Below, one piece after another: positions 8,744-18,585 of a DNA stretch of 64,000 bases. Below the pieces are notes generated by a model, which ran no database searches, was not told the DNA's origin, and was given only the letters and a program-made list of their open reading frames with translations. Each line of letters begins with the position of its first letter. Position 1 is the stretch's first letter. The DNA is taken from NCBI RefSeq assembly GCF_000505665.1, contig NC_023033.1, positions 682,001-746,000 of the forward strand, given 5' to 3'. Source of the DNA: Thermosynechococcus sp. NK55a (GTDB lineage Bacteria; Cyanobacteriota; Cyanobacteriia; Thermosynechococcales; Thermosynechococcaceae). Made by a program: the position numbers and the translations under genes.

Positions 8744-9988
8744 ATGATTCGTGAACTGTTCATGCCCGCCCTCAGCTCCACCATGACCGAAGGGAAAATT
8801 GTCTCTTGGCTGAAATCTCCCGGGGATAAGGTGGCTAAAGGGGAAACCGTGCTGATTGTGGAATCCGACAAGGCCGATATGGATGTGGAGTCCTTCTACG
8901 ACGGCTATTTGGCAGTGATTACCGTACCTGCTGGCGAAGTAGCAGCCGTTGGCTCCACCATTGGCCTTGTGGCAGAAACAGAAGCAGAAATTGCGGAAGC
9001 AGAGGCAAAGGCCAAGTCCCTTGGGAAGGCTACCAGTTCTGACCGGGCTCCAGCCACGAGTAATGGCTCAGGAACGGCTCCTGCCGCCAGTGCTGCCGCT
9101 GTACCGGCTGGGCGAGTGATTGCCTCCCCCCGTGCCCGCAAATTGGCCAAGGAACACAAAATTGATTTGAAGACGCTCAAGGGAACTGGCCCCAATGGTC
9201 GGATTACAGCCGCCGATGTGGAAGCTTTGATTGGTGCGCCTGCACCCCCCCCCGTGGCAACGTCCCCTGCCCCTCTCCCCACCGCCCCCCCTGCTACTGC
9301 TCCGGTGGTGGCTAAGGAGGATTTGGTGCCCCTGACAACGCTGCAAAATGCCGTTGTGCGCAATATGGTGGCCAGCCTGGGCATTCCCGATTTCCACGTC
9401 GCCTACACGATCACAACCGATGCCTTGGATCGGCTGTATCAGCAAATTAAGTCCAAAGGGGTGACAATGACGGTGCTCCTTGCCAAGGCGATCGCCCTGA
9501 CATTGCAAAAACACCCAATTATGAATGCCTACTACACAGAGCAGGGGATTCAATACCGTCGTGATATTAACATTGCTGTTGCGGTGGCGATGCCGGGGGG
9601 TGGTCTGATTACACCGGTGCTAAAGAACGCCGATCAAATTGACATCTACAGCCTCTCGCGTACTTGGAAAGACTTGGTGGAACGGGCACGCGCCAAGCAA
9701 CTGCAACCCGATGAGTACAGCACGGGCACCTTTAGCCTCTCGAACCTCGGCATGTTTGGAGTTGACTTCTTTGATGCCATTCTCACGCCCGGTCAAGGGG
9801 CGATTATGGCGGTGGGGGCGTCGCGTCCGACGGTAGTTGCCACAGAGGATGGCCTGCTGGGGGTAAAACGGCAGATGAAGGTGAATATTACCTGTGATCA
9901 CCGGGTGATCTATGGTGCTGATGCAGCTGCCTTCCTTCAGGATTTGGCAAAACTGATTGAAACTAATCCCCAAGCATTGACGCTCTAA
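8744..9988 (+). CDS. pdhC: Pyruvate dehydrogenase E2, dihydrolipoamide acetyltransferase
   Basis: 414 residues. An N-terminal lipoyl domain (residues 1-76) carries the lipoylated lysine in VESDKADMDVES. An Ala/Pro/Ser-rich linker follows, then a peripheral subunit-binding domain (ASPRARKLAKEHKIDLKTL, about 127-165), a second Pro/Ala linker, and the catalytic 2-oxoacid acyltransferase domain with the active-site histidine in CDHRVIYGADAAAFL. It transfers acetyl groups from E1 to CoA, feeding fatty-acid synthesis. E1-alpha is at 53.2 kb, so the complex is encoded by scattered genes, as is usual in cyanobacteria. Confidence 0.95.
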   Translation: MIRELFMPALSSTMTEGKIVSWLKSPGDKVAKGETVLIVESDKADMDVESFYDGYLAVITVPAGEVAAVGSTIGLVAETEAEIAEAEAKAKSLGKATSSDRAPATSNGSGTAPAASAAAVPAGRVIASPRARKLAKEHKIDLKTLKGTGPNGRITAADVEALIGAPAPPPVATSPAPLPTAPPATAPVVAKEDLVPLTTLQNAVVRNMVASLGIPDFHVAYTITTDALDRLYQQIKSKGVTMTVLLAKAIALTLQKHPIMNAYYTEQGIQYRRDINIAVAVAMPGGGLITPVLKNADQIDIYSLSRTWKDLVERARAKQLQPDEYSTGTFSLSNLGMFGVDFFDAILTPGQGAIMAVGASRPTVVATEDGLLGVKRQMKVNITCDHRVIYGADAAAFLQDLAKLIETNPQALTL

Positions 9989-9991
9989 ACA

Positions 9992-10639
9992 GTGACTGCC
10001 CTGCTGGAAATCAGGGATCTTCATTTTGGCTATGGAACAACCCCCTCACTGCTCCAAGGGATTGATCTGAGGGTGACGGGGGGCGATCGCTTTGGCATCA
10101 TTGGTGACAATGGTTCTGGCAAAACCACACTCCTCCTTCTCTGTGCTGCTGTTCTCAAGCCACAGCGGGGAACGATTACCTGCTTGGGGCAGTCAGTGGT
10201 GGCTGGACAGTTTCAACCCGCAGTGGGCGTCGTGCTGCAGCACCCAGCGGATCAGTTAATTGGGACTACTGTGGCTGAGGATGTCGCCTTTGGCCCTGAG
10301 AATTTAGGTTGTTCAACCCTAGAAGTGCAGCAGCGAGTGTATCAAGCCTTGGCGATGACCGGAACTTTGCATTTGGCCAATCGCGTGCCCCATCAACTGT
10401 CGGGGGGAGAACAACGCATGGTGGCGATCGCCGGCATTTTGGCCATGCAGCCCAAGCTAATCCTCTACGATGAACCCACTGCCTTTTTAGACCAACGGAG
10501 TTGCCGCACCTTGATTGAGTTTCTGCAAACCAATGCCACTCCCGGTCTAGTTGTCAGCCATGACCTTGCGTTTTTACGCGCCGTCTGTACGCAGATTTTT
10601 CTCCTTGAGTCAGGACATCTGTGTCCCCTAGGGTTGTAG
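9992..10639 (+). CDS. ABC transporter ATP-binding protein, CbiO/EcfA-like
   Basis: 215 residues with a GTG start 3 bases after pdhC. Walker A GDNGSGKTTLL (about residue 37), Q-loop VVLQHPADQL, signature LSGGEQRMVA, Walker B KLILYDEP followed by TAFLDQRS, and switch histidine VVSHD are all present, so it should be an active ATPase. The Q-loop neighbourhood HPADQLIGTTVAEDVAFGPENLG is typical of the cobalt/nickel/ECF (CbiO, EcfA) group. No CbiQ/CbiM-like membrane partner is adjacent; it must be elsewhere. The substrate is therefore undetermined. Confidence 0.88.
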   Translation: MTALLEIRDLHFGYGTTPSLLQGIDLRVTGGDRFGIIGDNGSGKTTLLLLCAAVLKPQRGTITCLGQSVVAGQFQPAVGVVLQHPADQLIGTTVAEDVAFGPENLGCSTLEVQQRVYQALAMTGTLHLANRVPHQLSGGEQRMVAIAGILAMQPKLILYDEPTAFLDQRSCRTLIEFLQTNATPGLVVSHDLAFLRAVCTQIFLLESGHLCPLGL

Positions 10640-10642
10640 CCC

Positions 10643-11812
10643 ATGCTGCGTCGTCGTGTTTGGTTGTTGTTCATTCTCTTCTGTTGGAGTTTGTGTTGGG
10701 CGATTGGGCCCGTACAAGCACAAAACCCAAGGTTCATTCGTGGGGTTTGGCTGACCAAGAATGATTTCCCAATCCTGCGCGATCGCCCGCGGTTGGTGGC
10801 AGCCCTCAATGATCTACAGCGACTAAACTTCAACACCCTTTACCCCGTTGTCTGGAATTCCGGCTATGTCAGTTTCCCCAGTACTACCGCCAAGAATCTG
10901 GGAATTCAGCCCTTTGTGCTGCGGGGAATCCAAGACTACGAGATTCTCGCCGAACTCACCCAGCAGGCGCACTGCCGCAATCTCTTAGTCATTCCCTGGT
11001 TTGAATTTGGCTTTATGGTGCCAGAAACCTCAGAACTCGCCCTTGCCCATCCGGACTGGCTCACCCAGGCTATCAATGGTCAGACCACTCGCTTAACGGC
11101 GGCCGGGGAAGTGGCTTGGATGAATCCCTTTCATCCACAAGTACAAGAATTTCTCACCAATATTGTCCTTGAGGTACTGCGGCAATACCCGGTGGATGGT
11201 GTGCAGTTTGATGATCACTTCAGCCTGCCCGTGGAGTTTGGCTATGATGACTACACCCGTGCCCTCTATCAGCAGGAAACCCAAAAGCCCGTTCCCGACA
11301 ATCCCCGTGATCCGGACTGGATGCGCTGGCGTGCTGACAAACTCACTGCCTTTGTGCAAACGTTGCGGCAGCGAGTAAAGCAGGAATTTCCCAATGCCAT
11401 TTTTTCCCTCTCACCGACCACATTGCCAACCGCCTACCAAACGTTTCTCCAAGATTGGCCGCGGTGGGTCGCCCTTGGACTCCTCGATGAAGTAATTGTG
11501 CAAGTGTATCGCTACCATCTCTCCAGCTTTGTGCAACAGTTGACGCAGCCGGAGATACGCCAGGCCCAAGCTAAAGTTCCCACTGCCGTTGGTGTCCTCA
11601 CGGGGCTACGTACCAACCCTGTGCCGATGGCCCTAGTGGATGCCAAGGTAGAGGCTGCCCTGCGAGCCGGGTTAGGAGTGTCCTTTTTCTCCTTTGAAAC
11701 CCTGTGGGAACGGGGTCCGGATCCCCGCGATCACCGCCAAAGTCGGCTCCTCTTTCATTTTCGCCAGCCCCTGCCACGGCGGCTCTTTAACCAAACTTGT
11801 CCAAGGACCTAG
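10643..11812 (+). CDS. GH10-like glycoside hydrolase (DUF187/GHL10), secreted
   Basis: 389 residues with an N-terminal signal peptide ([18 protein letters not shown], cleavage likely after VQA). The mature part begins with [15 protein letters not shown] and continues through [48 protein letters not shown] and [20 protein letters not shown], the TIM-barrel pattern of the DUF187 family. Such proteins act on envelope polysaccharide or peptidoglycan-linked glycans; the substrate is unknown here. It begins 3 bases after the ABC ATPase, and its last 4 bases overlap the convergent ilvB. Confidence 0.85.
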   Translation: MLRRRVWLLFILFCWSLCWAIGPVQAQNPRFIRGVWLTKNDFPILRDRPRLVAALNDLQRLNFNTLYPVVWNSGYVSFPSTTAKNLGIQPFVLRGIQDYEILAELTQQAHCRNLLVIPWFEFGFMVPETSELALAHPDWLTQAINGQTTRLTAAGEVAWMNPFHPQVQEFLTNIVLEVLRQYPVDGVQFDDHFSLPVEFGYDDYTRALYQQETQKPVPDNPRDPDWMRWRADKLTAFVQTLRQRVKQEFPNAIFSLSPTTLPTAYQTFLQDWPRWVALGLLDEVIVQVYRYHLSSFVQQLTQPEIRQAQAKVPTAVGVLTGLRTNPVPMALVDAKVEAALRAGLGVSFFSFETLWERGPDPRDHRQSRLLFHFRQPLPRRLFNQTCPRT

Positions 11813-13617
11813 AGCTTGCTGCCACACTCTGGACAAAAGCGATGGGTTGAAATGGTCTTGGCTCCACAATTGGCACAGTAGACCAGTTCAGCAGCCTTTT
11901 CAAGAACCTTGGCTTCCGGCAGACCAAGCATTTGAGAGTTAGGCTTGCCGGGGGCAACCATCGGGTAGCAGTTTTCATCGCGGGTGACATGGGCATCCAG
12001 CAGCACTGGCCCATCGTAGGCCAAAACCTCTTGGACAATGGCATCCAAATGCTGGCGATCGCTCACCCGTAACCCCTTAACCCCATAGGCCTCCGCCAAT
12101 TTCACAAAATCGGGCATCCCCTTGGCCATATTGGAATGGGAATAACGCTCCTCGTAAAAGGCCTGCTGCCATTGCCGCACCATTCCTTGCCAAAAGTTAT
12201 TAATAATGACAGTCTTGACAGCAATACCGTACTGAGCCAGGGTGGCCAGCTCTTGGGAATTCATCTGGAAACTGGCATCGCCACTAATACAAATCACCTG
12301 TTGATCGGGCAAGGCCACTTTGACTCCCATAGCCGCAGGCATACCAAAACCCATTGTGCCCAAGCCAGCACTAGAGATCCAACGCCGAGGGCCATTTTTC
12401 AGGAATTGTGCTGCCCACATCTGGTGCTGACCCACATCAGTGGTGTAATAGGCATCGGGGGCGTGACGGCCAAAAGCCACAATTACCTCCTGCGGCGAGA
12501 GTTCACCACTGGGTTCGGGAACAATGAGGGGATAATCCTGTTTCCAGATATTGATACGCTCTAACCAGGCTTGGGTCTGAGGTTCAACAGCTTGACCACT
12601 GTCTTCAATGTGCTTGAGAAGCTGCTGGAGCACTGGTTTGACGCTGCCAACGATCGGCACATCAGGTACACGGTTTTTGCCCACCTCAGCAGGATCAATG
12701 TCAATGTGAATGACCTTAGCGCGGGAGGCAAATTCATCCAGCTTACCGGTCACGCGATCGTCAAAGCGTGCCCCCACAGCAATTAGCAGATCACATTCAC
12801 TGACGGCAAAGTTGGCATAGGCGGTGCCATGCATCCCCAACATACCCACAGAGAGGGGATGGGACTCAGGAAAGGCCCCCTTCCCCATGAGTGTTGTGGT
12901 CACCGGAATCTCGAAGAGCTCGGCTAACTTGAGTACCTCCTCGTGAGCACCCGCTGTAATTGCCCCGCCCCCCACATAGAGCAAAGGTCGCTTGGCCTCA
13001 CGAATCAATTGGACCGCTTGGGCAATTTGACGGGCATTGCCGCGAATCGTGGGGCGATAGCCCCGCAGCTTGACCTGCCCCGGCTCGACCGGCTCATACT
13101 CACAGACCTCTAACCCCACGTCCTTGGGAATATCCACAAGCACAGGCCCAGGCCGACCAGTGGTGGCAATGTAAATGGCCTCAGCAATGATCCGTGCCAT
13201 GTCCTTGGCTGCACGCACTACGTACGAGTGCTTAACAATGGGCAGCGTAATGCCAAAAATATCTGTTTCCTGAAAAGCATCCGTGCCAATGGCAGAGCGA
13301 GGTACCTGACCCGTGATCACCAGTAGCGGAATTGAATCCATGTGGGCTGTGGCAATGCCTGTCACTAAGTTCGTCGCCCCTGGTCCCGAAGTAGCAAAAC
13401 ACACCCCCACTTGACCTGTGGCACGAGCGTAGCCGTCAGCGGCATGGGCTGCCCCCTGTTCGTGGCGCACCAGAATGTGCTGAATGATGCCCTTGGACTC
13501 AGCACGGTAAAGTTCATCATAGATGGGTAAAATGGCTCCACCGGGATATCCAAAAATATGCTTAACACCGTGACGGCATAGGGTATCAATCAGAATGTAT
13601 GCTCCAGTTGCTTGCAC
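11809..13617 (-). CDS. ilvB: Acetolactate synthase large subunit with C-terminal zinc ribbon
   Basis: 602 residues. This thiamine diphosphate enzyme makes 2-acetolactate or 2-aceto-2-hydroxybutyrate for Val, Leu and Ile. The catalytic glutamate lies in [21 protein letters not shown]/substrate motifs in [11 protein letters not shown] and [14 protein letters not shown], and the ThDP/Mg motif in [17 protein letters not shown] through NN. After the usual end near [14 protein letters not shown] an extra tail carries two CxxC pairs (YCANCGAK and FCPECGSKL), a rubredoxin-like zinc ribbon not found in classical IlvB/IlvI enzymes. The small subunit ilvH is not in the window. Confidence 0.95.
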   Translation of the reverse strand: MQATGAYILIDTLCRHGVKHIFGYPGGAILPIYDELYRAESKGIIQHILVRHEQGAAHAADGYARATGQVGVCFATSGPGATNLVTGIATAHMDSIPLLVITGQVPRSAIGTDAFQETDIFGITLPIVKHSYVVRAAKDMARIIAEAIYIATTGRPGPVLVDIPKDVGLEVCEYEPVEPGQVKLRGYRPTIRGNARQIAQAVQLIREAKRPLLYVGGGAITAGAHEEVLKLAELFEIPVTTTLMGKGAFPESHPLSVGMLGMHGTAYANFAVSECDLLIAVGARFDDRVTGKLDEFASRAKVIHIDIDPAEVGKNRVPDVPIVGSVKPVLQQLLKHIEDSGQAVEPQTQAWLERINIWKQDYPLIVPEPSGELSPQEVIVAFGRHAPDAYYTTDVGQHQMWAAQFLKNGPRRWISSAGLGTMGFGMPAAMGVKVALPDQQVICISGDASFQMNSQELATLAQYGIAVKTVIINNFWQGMVRQWQQAFYEERYSHSNMAKGMPDFVKLAEAYGVKGLRVSDRQHLDAIVQEVLAYDGPVLLDAHVTRDENCYPMVAPGKPNSQMLGLPEAKVLEKAAELVYCANCGAKTISTHRFCPECGSKL

Positions 13618-13811
13618 AGGCCGACCTCGTCAGGCAGTGGTGGTAGATATTTTTAAATTCTAATTTTTCAATGAGGGTCTCGGCAAGAGCGCAACGGCTT
13701 GAAAGCATTGAATTCTTGGCCTTCAACTCCTCAATGCTTAACATATCTTTGCAATTAGTCCCTGCCTTTTTTGGCGGCAAGAACAGCGTTTATTTAAGTA
13801 TTTAAGTTCAC

Positions 13812-14297
13812 TTAGCTAGGCAAAATGCGCATTAAAGTTTGGCCATACTCAATTGGTTCAGCATTTTGCACCAGAATTTCCACCACTTGGCCATTGACTT
13901 CGGCTTCAATTTCGTTCATCAGCTTCATGGCTTCAATGATGCAAACCACTTGGCCTTTTTTGACTGTGTCACCCACTTCAACAAAGGGGGGTTCATCGGG
14001 AGCAGGGGCACGATAAAAGGTTCCGACCATTGGCGCCACAATATCTATGGTTTTGCGATTGGCAGGGGGTGGCGTTGGTTCCGGATCGGGGGTAACGGCT
14101 GGAGGGGGCGCAGGTGTGGGTGTGAGGGTTGATGCCGGAGCTGGAGCCACAACCACAGGGGTGCTGCCACTGATCTGCTCACGCTTGCGGAGTTGAAGTT
14201 CTAGTTCGCCACTCTTGAGGTTGAGTTCGGTGACACTGGTTTGGTCAAACATTAGTAGCAGTTCGCGTACTTGGTTGAGGTCAAGCTCCACACCCAT
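13812..14297 (-). CDS. accB: Acetyl-CoA carboxylase biotin carboxyl carrier protein
   Basis: 161 residues. The N-terminus is helical (MGVELDLNQVRELLLMFDQ); residues about 50-85 are a Pro/Ala/Thr-rich mobile linker; the C-terminal 75 residues form the biotinyl domain with the biotinylated lysine in IEAMKLMNEIEAEVNG. It carries CO2 between AccC and AccAD in the first step of fatty-acid synthesis. It starts 5 bases after efp on the same strand; an efp-accB pair is a common cyanobacterial arrangement. Confidence 0.96.
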   Translation of the reverse strand: MGVELDLNQVRELLLMFDQTSVTELNLKSGELELQLRKREQISGSTPVVVAPAPASTLTPTPAPPPAVTPDPEPTPPPANRKTIDIVAPMVGTFYRAPAPDEPPFVEVGDTVKKGQVVCIIEAMKLMNEIEAEVNGQVVEILVQNAEPIEYGQTLMRILPS

Positions 14298-14302
14298 TAC
14301 TC

Positions 14303-14860
14303 CTATTCGCGGCCAAGATACGTATCTGAGCGAGTGTCAATGCGAATCCGTTCGCCTACGGAGATAAATAACGGTACCATGACTTGGGCACCGGTTTCGA
14401 CAATGGCGGGTTTTGATCCACCGGTGGCGGTATCTCCTTTAACTCCCGGATCGGTTTGCACCACTTCTAAAACAACGGAGTTGGGTAGCTCCACCTCAAG
14501 GACTTGCTCACCCCATTTGACGATATTGACCTCCATGCCTTCCTTGAGATACTTGGCGCGATCGCCCACTTGTGCAGGGGTGAGGCGAGCTTCCTCATAG
14601 CTTTCCATGTCCATAAAGACATAGTCTTCGCCATCTTTGTAAGTATGCTGCATGGTGCGTTTTTCAAGGGTGGCTTGGGGAACAGTCTCGCCGGCGCGGA
14701 AGGTGCGCTCAATCACGTTGCCCGTTTGCACATTCTTTAACTTTGTCCGCACAAAGGCAGAACCCTTACCGGGTTTGACGTGCAAAAATTCGACGACTCG
14801 CCAGACAGCACCATCTAGCTCAATACTTACACCGGGGCGAAAATCATTACTGGAAATCAT
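14303..14860 (-). CDS. efp: Translation elongation factor P
   Basis: 185 residues, normal length. [17 protein letters not shown] at the N-terminus, the domain-I loop [19 protein letters not shown] with the lysine that relieves polyproline stalling (GKG), and the domain II-III signature ([34 protein letters not shown]) are intact. It is the first gene of the efp-accB pair; the upstream region to 15040 holds divergent promoters for efp and nfu. Confidence 0.97.
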   Translation of the reverse strand: MISSNDFRPGVSIELDGAVWRVVEFLHVKPGKGSAFVRTKLKNVQTGNVIERTFRAGETVPQATLEKRTMQHTYKDGEDYVFMDMESYEEARLTPAQVGDRAKYLKEGMEVNIVKWGEQVLEVELPNSVVLEVVQTDPGVKGDTATGGSKPAIVETGAQVMVPLFISVGERIRIDTRSDTYLGRE

Positions 14861-15040
14861 GTCCTACCGTGCAGTTCACCAAGCTATTATTGTATCCCTG
14901 AGCGCTGCCGTTCCTAACCCTGTTGAGCAGATTTCCCTAGAGCAGGATCCATTGGCACCCCTTGGAATTCCCAAAGGGCGATCGCTCCTGTCAATGCTAC
15001 ACTGAAAATCAATGTGAATGATACGCCAAGGACAGTAACA

Positions 15041-15283
15041 ATGGCTGCAACCCTTGAATTGAGTCAAGAAAACGTCGAAAAAGTCCTTGATGAACTCCGC
15101 CCCTATTTGATGGCCGATGGCGGCAATGTCGAGCTGGTGGAAATTGAGGGGCCTGTGGTACGGCTGCGGTTGCAGGGTGCCTGTGGTTCCTGCCCCAGCT
15201 CAACCATGACGCTGCGCATGGGCATTGAGCGCAAGTTGAAGGAATCCATTCCAGAGATTGCTGAAGTCCAGCAGGTTCCCTAA
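15041..15283 (+). CDS. nfu: NifU C-terminal-like iron-sulfur scaffold (Nfu)
   Basis: 80 residues from ATG 15041; the GTG at 15014 would add nine residues before the conserved start. The Nfu domain fills the protein: [26 protein letters not shown] followed in the centre by the CGSCPSS cluster-binding CxxC. It assembles and passes on [4Fe-4S] clusters. In cyanobacteria the homologue is essential for photosystem I cluster assembly. Confidence 0.95.
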   Translation: MAATLELSQENVEKVLDELRPYLMADGGNVELVEIEGPVVRLRLQGACGSCPSSTMTLRMGIERKLKESIPEIAEVQQVP

Positions 15284-15311
15284 GTTACTGGCTGCTGGGG
15301 AGAGATAGAAA

Positions 15312-15788
15312 ATGGCGATCGCCATCGAGTTAACCCCAGAGCAGATTGATCGTCTGGACTTATCTCCCCTACAACAAGTACTTAACCCCCTGACTGCAGA
15401 GCAGCTTCTGGATTACCACCAAGCACTGCGTTTTACGATTGATTATCCGCGGCCAGTGGATGAGCCTGATCTGGAACTTTCGGAATTGGCGCCCGTGCGC
15501 CTTTGGTTCATTCGTGCCGATGTATCCTACCCGTGGCTGCCCTACTTACTGGATTGGTCAGCGGGTGAACTGGTGCGTTATGGGGCGATGCTGGTGCCCC
15601 ACGAATTTCATCCGCAGCAGGGGATTATCTTCAACCCGCAAGCCCTTGATATTTTTGTGATGACCAAGGTGTTTACCCTTTGGCAATGGCTACGGGGCCA
15701 GGGCTATCCTGCCATTGAAAAAATTAAAGGCATGGCGGCGATGTTTGGCTATGAGCTGGATAGTGAGCTCTTTACGCTGCTCCAATAA
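15312..15788 (+). CDS. CRR6 family NDH-1 assembly factor
   Basis: 158 residues, soluble. The sequence from ITELTPEQI-like N-terminus through PVRLWFIRADVSYPWLPYLLDW, VPHEFHPQQGIIFNPQALDIFVM and YPAIEKIKGMAAMFGYELD matches the chlororespiratory reduction 6 family. The plant and cyanobacterial homologues assist assembly of the NdhI-containing arm of the photosynthetic NDH-1 complex. The ndhH gene of that complex is 4 kb away in this window. It follows nfu by 28 bases, so iron-sulfur and NDH-1 maturation may be co-expressed. Confidence 0.85.
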   Translation: MAIAIELTPEQIDRLDLSPLQQVLNPLTAEQLLDYHQALRFTIDYPRPVDEPDLELSELAPVRLWFIRADVSYPWLPYLLDWSAGELVRYGAMLVPHEFHPQQGIIFNPQALDIFVMTKVFTLWQWLRGQGYPAIEKIKGMAAMFGYELDSELFTLLQ

Positions 15789-15791
15789 GTC

Positions 15792-17048
15792 ATGGGAAAA
15801 ACGGTCACAGCCCTAGGCGTTGATTTTGGGACCTCGGGGGCACGGGCGATCGCCATCGATCCTGAGGGCAATGTTCTGGCTACTGCCCGTCGGCCGCTAC
15901 ACCAACCCGATCAACCCCAAGAATGGGCAGCAACATTGTGGGCGTTGATTTTAGATATTCCAAGCGCTATCCGTCAGCAAATTCAGCGGATTGCAATTGA
16001 TGGAACCTCGAGCACTGTTTTCCTCTGTGATGCTCAGGGGCAGCCCTCCTCGCCCGTCCTTTTGTACAACGACGATCGCGCCCAAGATTATCTTCAAAGG
16101 TTGCGGCAGATTTTAGCCACAGATCACCTTGTCCTTAGTGCCACCAGTAGTCTGGTCAAGCTGTTGTGGCTCCAGACCCACTATGCCACTGCCAATGCCT
16201 TTTTCCTACACCAAGCTGACTGGCTAGCCTTCTTACTTCACGGTCAACTGGGGATTTCCGACTGGCACAATGCCCTGAAGTTGGGCTATGACCCCGCAAA
16301 GGAAGCCTACCCCGATTGGTTCAGCCACCCCATACTTGCACCCTTGCAGTCCCTGCTGCCTAAGGTCGTTCCTCCGGGGACCGTTCTGGGAAAGGTCACA
16401 GCCACTGATCTAGGCTTCTCTCCAGAGTGTCAGGTGTGTGCGGGTACTACCGATAGCATTGCCGCGTTCTTGGCTAGTGGTGCCTCTGAGGTGGGTGAAG
16501 CCGTGACCTCCTTGGGCTCAACCCTTGTGCTGAAGCTTTTGAGTGCCTCTAGGGTAGAGGATTTGACAGCAGGCATCTATAGTCATCGCTTGGGCGATCG
16601 CTGGCTCGTGGGGGGCGCCTCCAACTGCGGTGCAGCGATTTTAGCCCAGTTTTTTAGCCCAGAGGAACTCGAACACCTCAGTGTCCAAATAGATGTCAGT
16701 CAACCCACGGGTTTGGACTACTATCCCCTACTCAAGCGGGGTGAGCGCTTTCCCATCAATGATCCTCACCTAGCGCCTCGCCTAGAACCACGCCCCGATG
16801 ACCCGCGCCTCTTTTTGCAGGGCCTCCTTGAAAGTCTCAGTCGCATTGAGGCCCAAGGCTATGCCCAATTGCAGCGTTTGGGTGCCTCACCTCTGAAACA
16901 GGTCTGGACAGCGGGAGGGGGTGCCCGTAATCCAGCATGGTTAGCGCTGCGCCAGCAATACCTAGGGGTTCCGGTGGCCATTTCACCCCACACTGAGGCC
17001 GCCTATGGAACAGCGCGTCTTGCTCAACTCGGGTACAACTGCTCCTGA
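15792..17048 (+). CDS. FGGY-family sugar kinase, probable D-ribulokinase
   Basis: 418 residues, shorter than xylulokinases (about 490), but close in length to the cyanobacterial D-ribulose kinases. The N-terminal ATPase fold starts ALGVDFGTSGARAIAIDPEG; IAIDGTSSTVFLCDAQG carries the family's substrate loop, and the second lobe shows CAGTTDSIAAFLASG, TSLGSTLVLKLLS and WTAGGGARNPAWLALRQ. It would phosphorylate a free ketose (D-ribulose is the likely one) in an ATP-dependent salvage step into the pentose pathway. It starts 3 bases after CRR6 and overlaps the convergent GTPase by 25 bases. Confidence 0.85.
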   Translation: MGKTVTALGVDFGTSGARAIAIDPEGNVLATARRPLHQPDQPQEWAATLWALILDIPSAIRQQIQRIAIDGTSSTVFLCDAQGQPSSPVLLYNDDRAQDYLQRLRQILATDHLVLSATSSLVKLLWLQTHYATANAFFLHQADWLAFLLHGQLGISDWHNALKLGYDPAKEAYPDWFSHPILAPLQSLLPKVVPPGTVLGKVTATDLGFSPECQVCAGTTDSIAAFLASGASEVGEAVTSLGSTLVLKLLSASRVEDLTAGIYSHRLGDRWLVGGASNCGAAILAQFFSPEELEHLSVQIDVSQPTGLDYYPLLKRGERFPINDPHLAPRLEPRPDDPRLFLQGLLESLSRIEAQGYAQLQRLGASPLKQVWTAGGGARNPAWLALRQQYLGVPVAISPHTEAAYGTARLAQLGYNCS

Positions 17049-18421
17049 ATTTCTAACTTCAGCCGATTGAGGATATGGCGCTGATCCAGTTGACTGAGGA
17101 TTTGCTGAACAACCGTTTTTGGCCCTGCCGCCCCCCAGCCTGCGCCGTTGGCAAAATAGGTTTTGGCCACCTGTCCCATCGTATAGGAGGAAAAGCCAGC
17201 TATCCCCGCCTGGGTCATAGCCACCGATAGATAAGGGCCAAGGGAAAGGCCACCGCTCATTGGCGTAGCCAATCCCAACAGTCCCTTGAGGGAACTCAGT
17301 CCCAAATTAACGGCAAATTCCCCTAAGCTAATGCTGCCCATGGCAAGGGCAATCGTTTGGAGCAGTTCCTTGGCCCCTGCTTCTGTGAGTTCAATGTCGT
17401 AGAGGCGCGAGAGCAGTTGAATCGTCGTCAAGTCAATGACCGCACTGCTGACCATATCGAGAACGGTGACCGGGTTGAGGGCGATCGCCAGCGCCTTAGC
17501 AACAGCCCCTTTCCAAATCAGGTGGTTGGCCTCCTGATCCCGCAGTTCCAGCTTGTAGCGGGCCAATTCCTCACTCACCCTATTGGCAAAGAGCATTGAA
17601 TTGAGAGCAATCAGGGCCTTGCCTTCCCGCTCTAGGACCTCCAAGATTTTCCGTTTGAGGGGTTCCACTTGGGGGGCACCGACAGTCATTTTCACCTGTA
17701 GCCGTCCTTGGCTATCCCGCTGCACCTGGGGCACAAGGGGCGCTGCCGCCACCATCACAATTTCTGCGGGGGAGAGGAGTTCCTTGACGCGCTCATCGCG
17801 AATTTTGGCATAGATGACCTCGCGATCGGCCTCTGGATACTGATCCACTTTGTTAAAGACCAGAATCATTGGCTTGCCTGCTTGCCGCAACTCACTGAGG
17901 GCTTGGTATTCAAGACGAGTCAAGTCCCCAGCAATGACAAAGAGAATCAAATCCGCTTGGGCAGCCACCTCCCGTGCCAGTTGTTCCCGGGCGGCACCAT
18001 TGACTTCATCTAACCCCGGTGTATCAATGAGGCGAATGGGATTGCCACGCTGGGCTGCAGAGATTTGCCAAAGGGCACTGGCTTCCTCTTGGGTGACACC
18101 ATGAATGGGTCCAGTGGCAAAGTAGGGTTCTCCGAGCAGCGCATTGAGCAGGGAGGACTTTCCCCGCCCCACCATGCCAAAGACAGCAATTTGCACCACA
18201 CCCTGGTGGAGTTTGTCGAGCATGGCTTCGAGGTCAGCGATCGCCCGGACGAGGGAAGCTTTTCCAGTGCCAGTGGCTTTGCACTCGCCCAGTAATTTTT
18301 CAAGAGCACTCTTGGCCGCTGCATAGCTAAGGGCACTTTGGTAGTCTTCAAGGTCATCAATGGTCCCTTGAAGTTCCTTCAGGAGAGACTGCGCTGGCGA
18401 TCGCTCTATCACAGATGCCAC
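17024..18421 (-). CDS. Era-like GTPase with C-terminal DUF697-type membrane region
   Basis: 465 residues. A TrmE-Era-Septin type G domain occupies about 70-260: G1 GMVGRGKSSLLNALLG, G3 IDTPGLDEV, G4 VFNKVDQYPE. The N-terminal 60 residues are helical. The C-terminal 170 residues are hydrophobic with repeated Ala/Gly/Leu stretches (AIALNPVTVLDMVSSAVIDL, LSLGPYLSVAMTQAGIAGFSSY), matching the DUF697 region of the YcjF/DUF697 GTPases. Likely membrane-associated; its role is unknown. The final 25 bases overlap the ribulokinase gene. Confidence 0.85.
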   Translation of the reverse strand: MASVIERSPAQSLLKELQGTIDDLEDYQSALSYAAAKSALEKLLGECKATGTGKASLVRAIADLEAMLDKLHQGVVQIAVFGMVGRGKSSLLNALLGEPYFATGPIHGVTQEEASALWQISAAQRGNPIRLIDTPGLDEVNGAAREQLAREVAAQADLILFVIAGDLTRLEYQALSELRQAGKPMILVFNKVDQYPEADREVIYAKIRDERVKELLSPAEIVMVAAAPLVPQVQRDSQGRLQVKMTVGAPQVEPLKRKILEVLEREGKALIALNSMLFANRVSEELARYKLELRDQEANHLIWKGAVAKALAIALNPVTVLDMVSSAVIDLTTIQLLSRLYDIELTEAGAKELLQTIALAMGSISLGEFAVNLGLSSLKGLLGLATPMSGGLSLGPYLSVAMTQAGIAGFSSYTMGQVAKTYFANGAGWGAAGPKTVVQQILSQLDQRHILNRLKLEIQEQLYPS

Positions 18422-18474
18422 ACTGAGGTTACAAAGACCTTACAGATATTTGCCTTTTATTGTAAGGCCAAGGA

Positions 18475-18548
18475 CGGGACTGGTGCGATTTGAACGCACG
18501 GCCTAGCGCTTAGGAGGCGCTCGCTCTATCCGACTGAGCTACAGCCCC
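18475..18548 (-). tRNA. trnR: tRNA-Arg (CCU anticodon)
   Basis: The minus strand folds into a 74-base cloverleaf: acceptor GGGGCTG/CAGTCCC with one G-U pair, D-arm AGCTCAGTCGGATAGAGC, anticodon stem AGCGC/GCGCT with loop CTCCTAA giving anticodon CCU, and T-loop GTTCAAATC. The 3' CCA is not encoded. It lies between the GTPase and the peroxiredoxin-like gene. Confidence 0.95.
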
Positions 18549-18585
18549 AAAGGGATACCTTCTATCCTAGCGAGTTTCGACGCTC

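Noticed and set aside
13586-13780. A 64-codon frame on the minus strand upstream of ilvB, as a possible leader peptide
   Set aside because: It is not rich in branched-chain residues, and the frame runs past the ilvB start; no attenuator hairpin with a T-run was seen.
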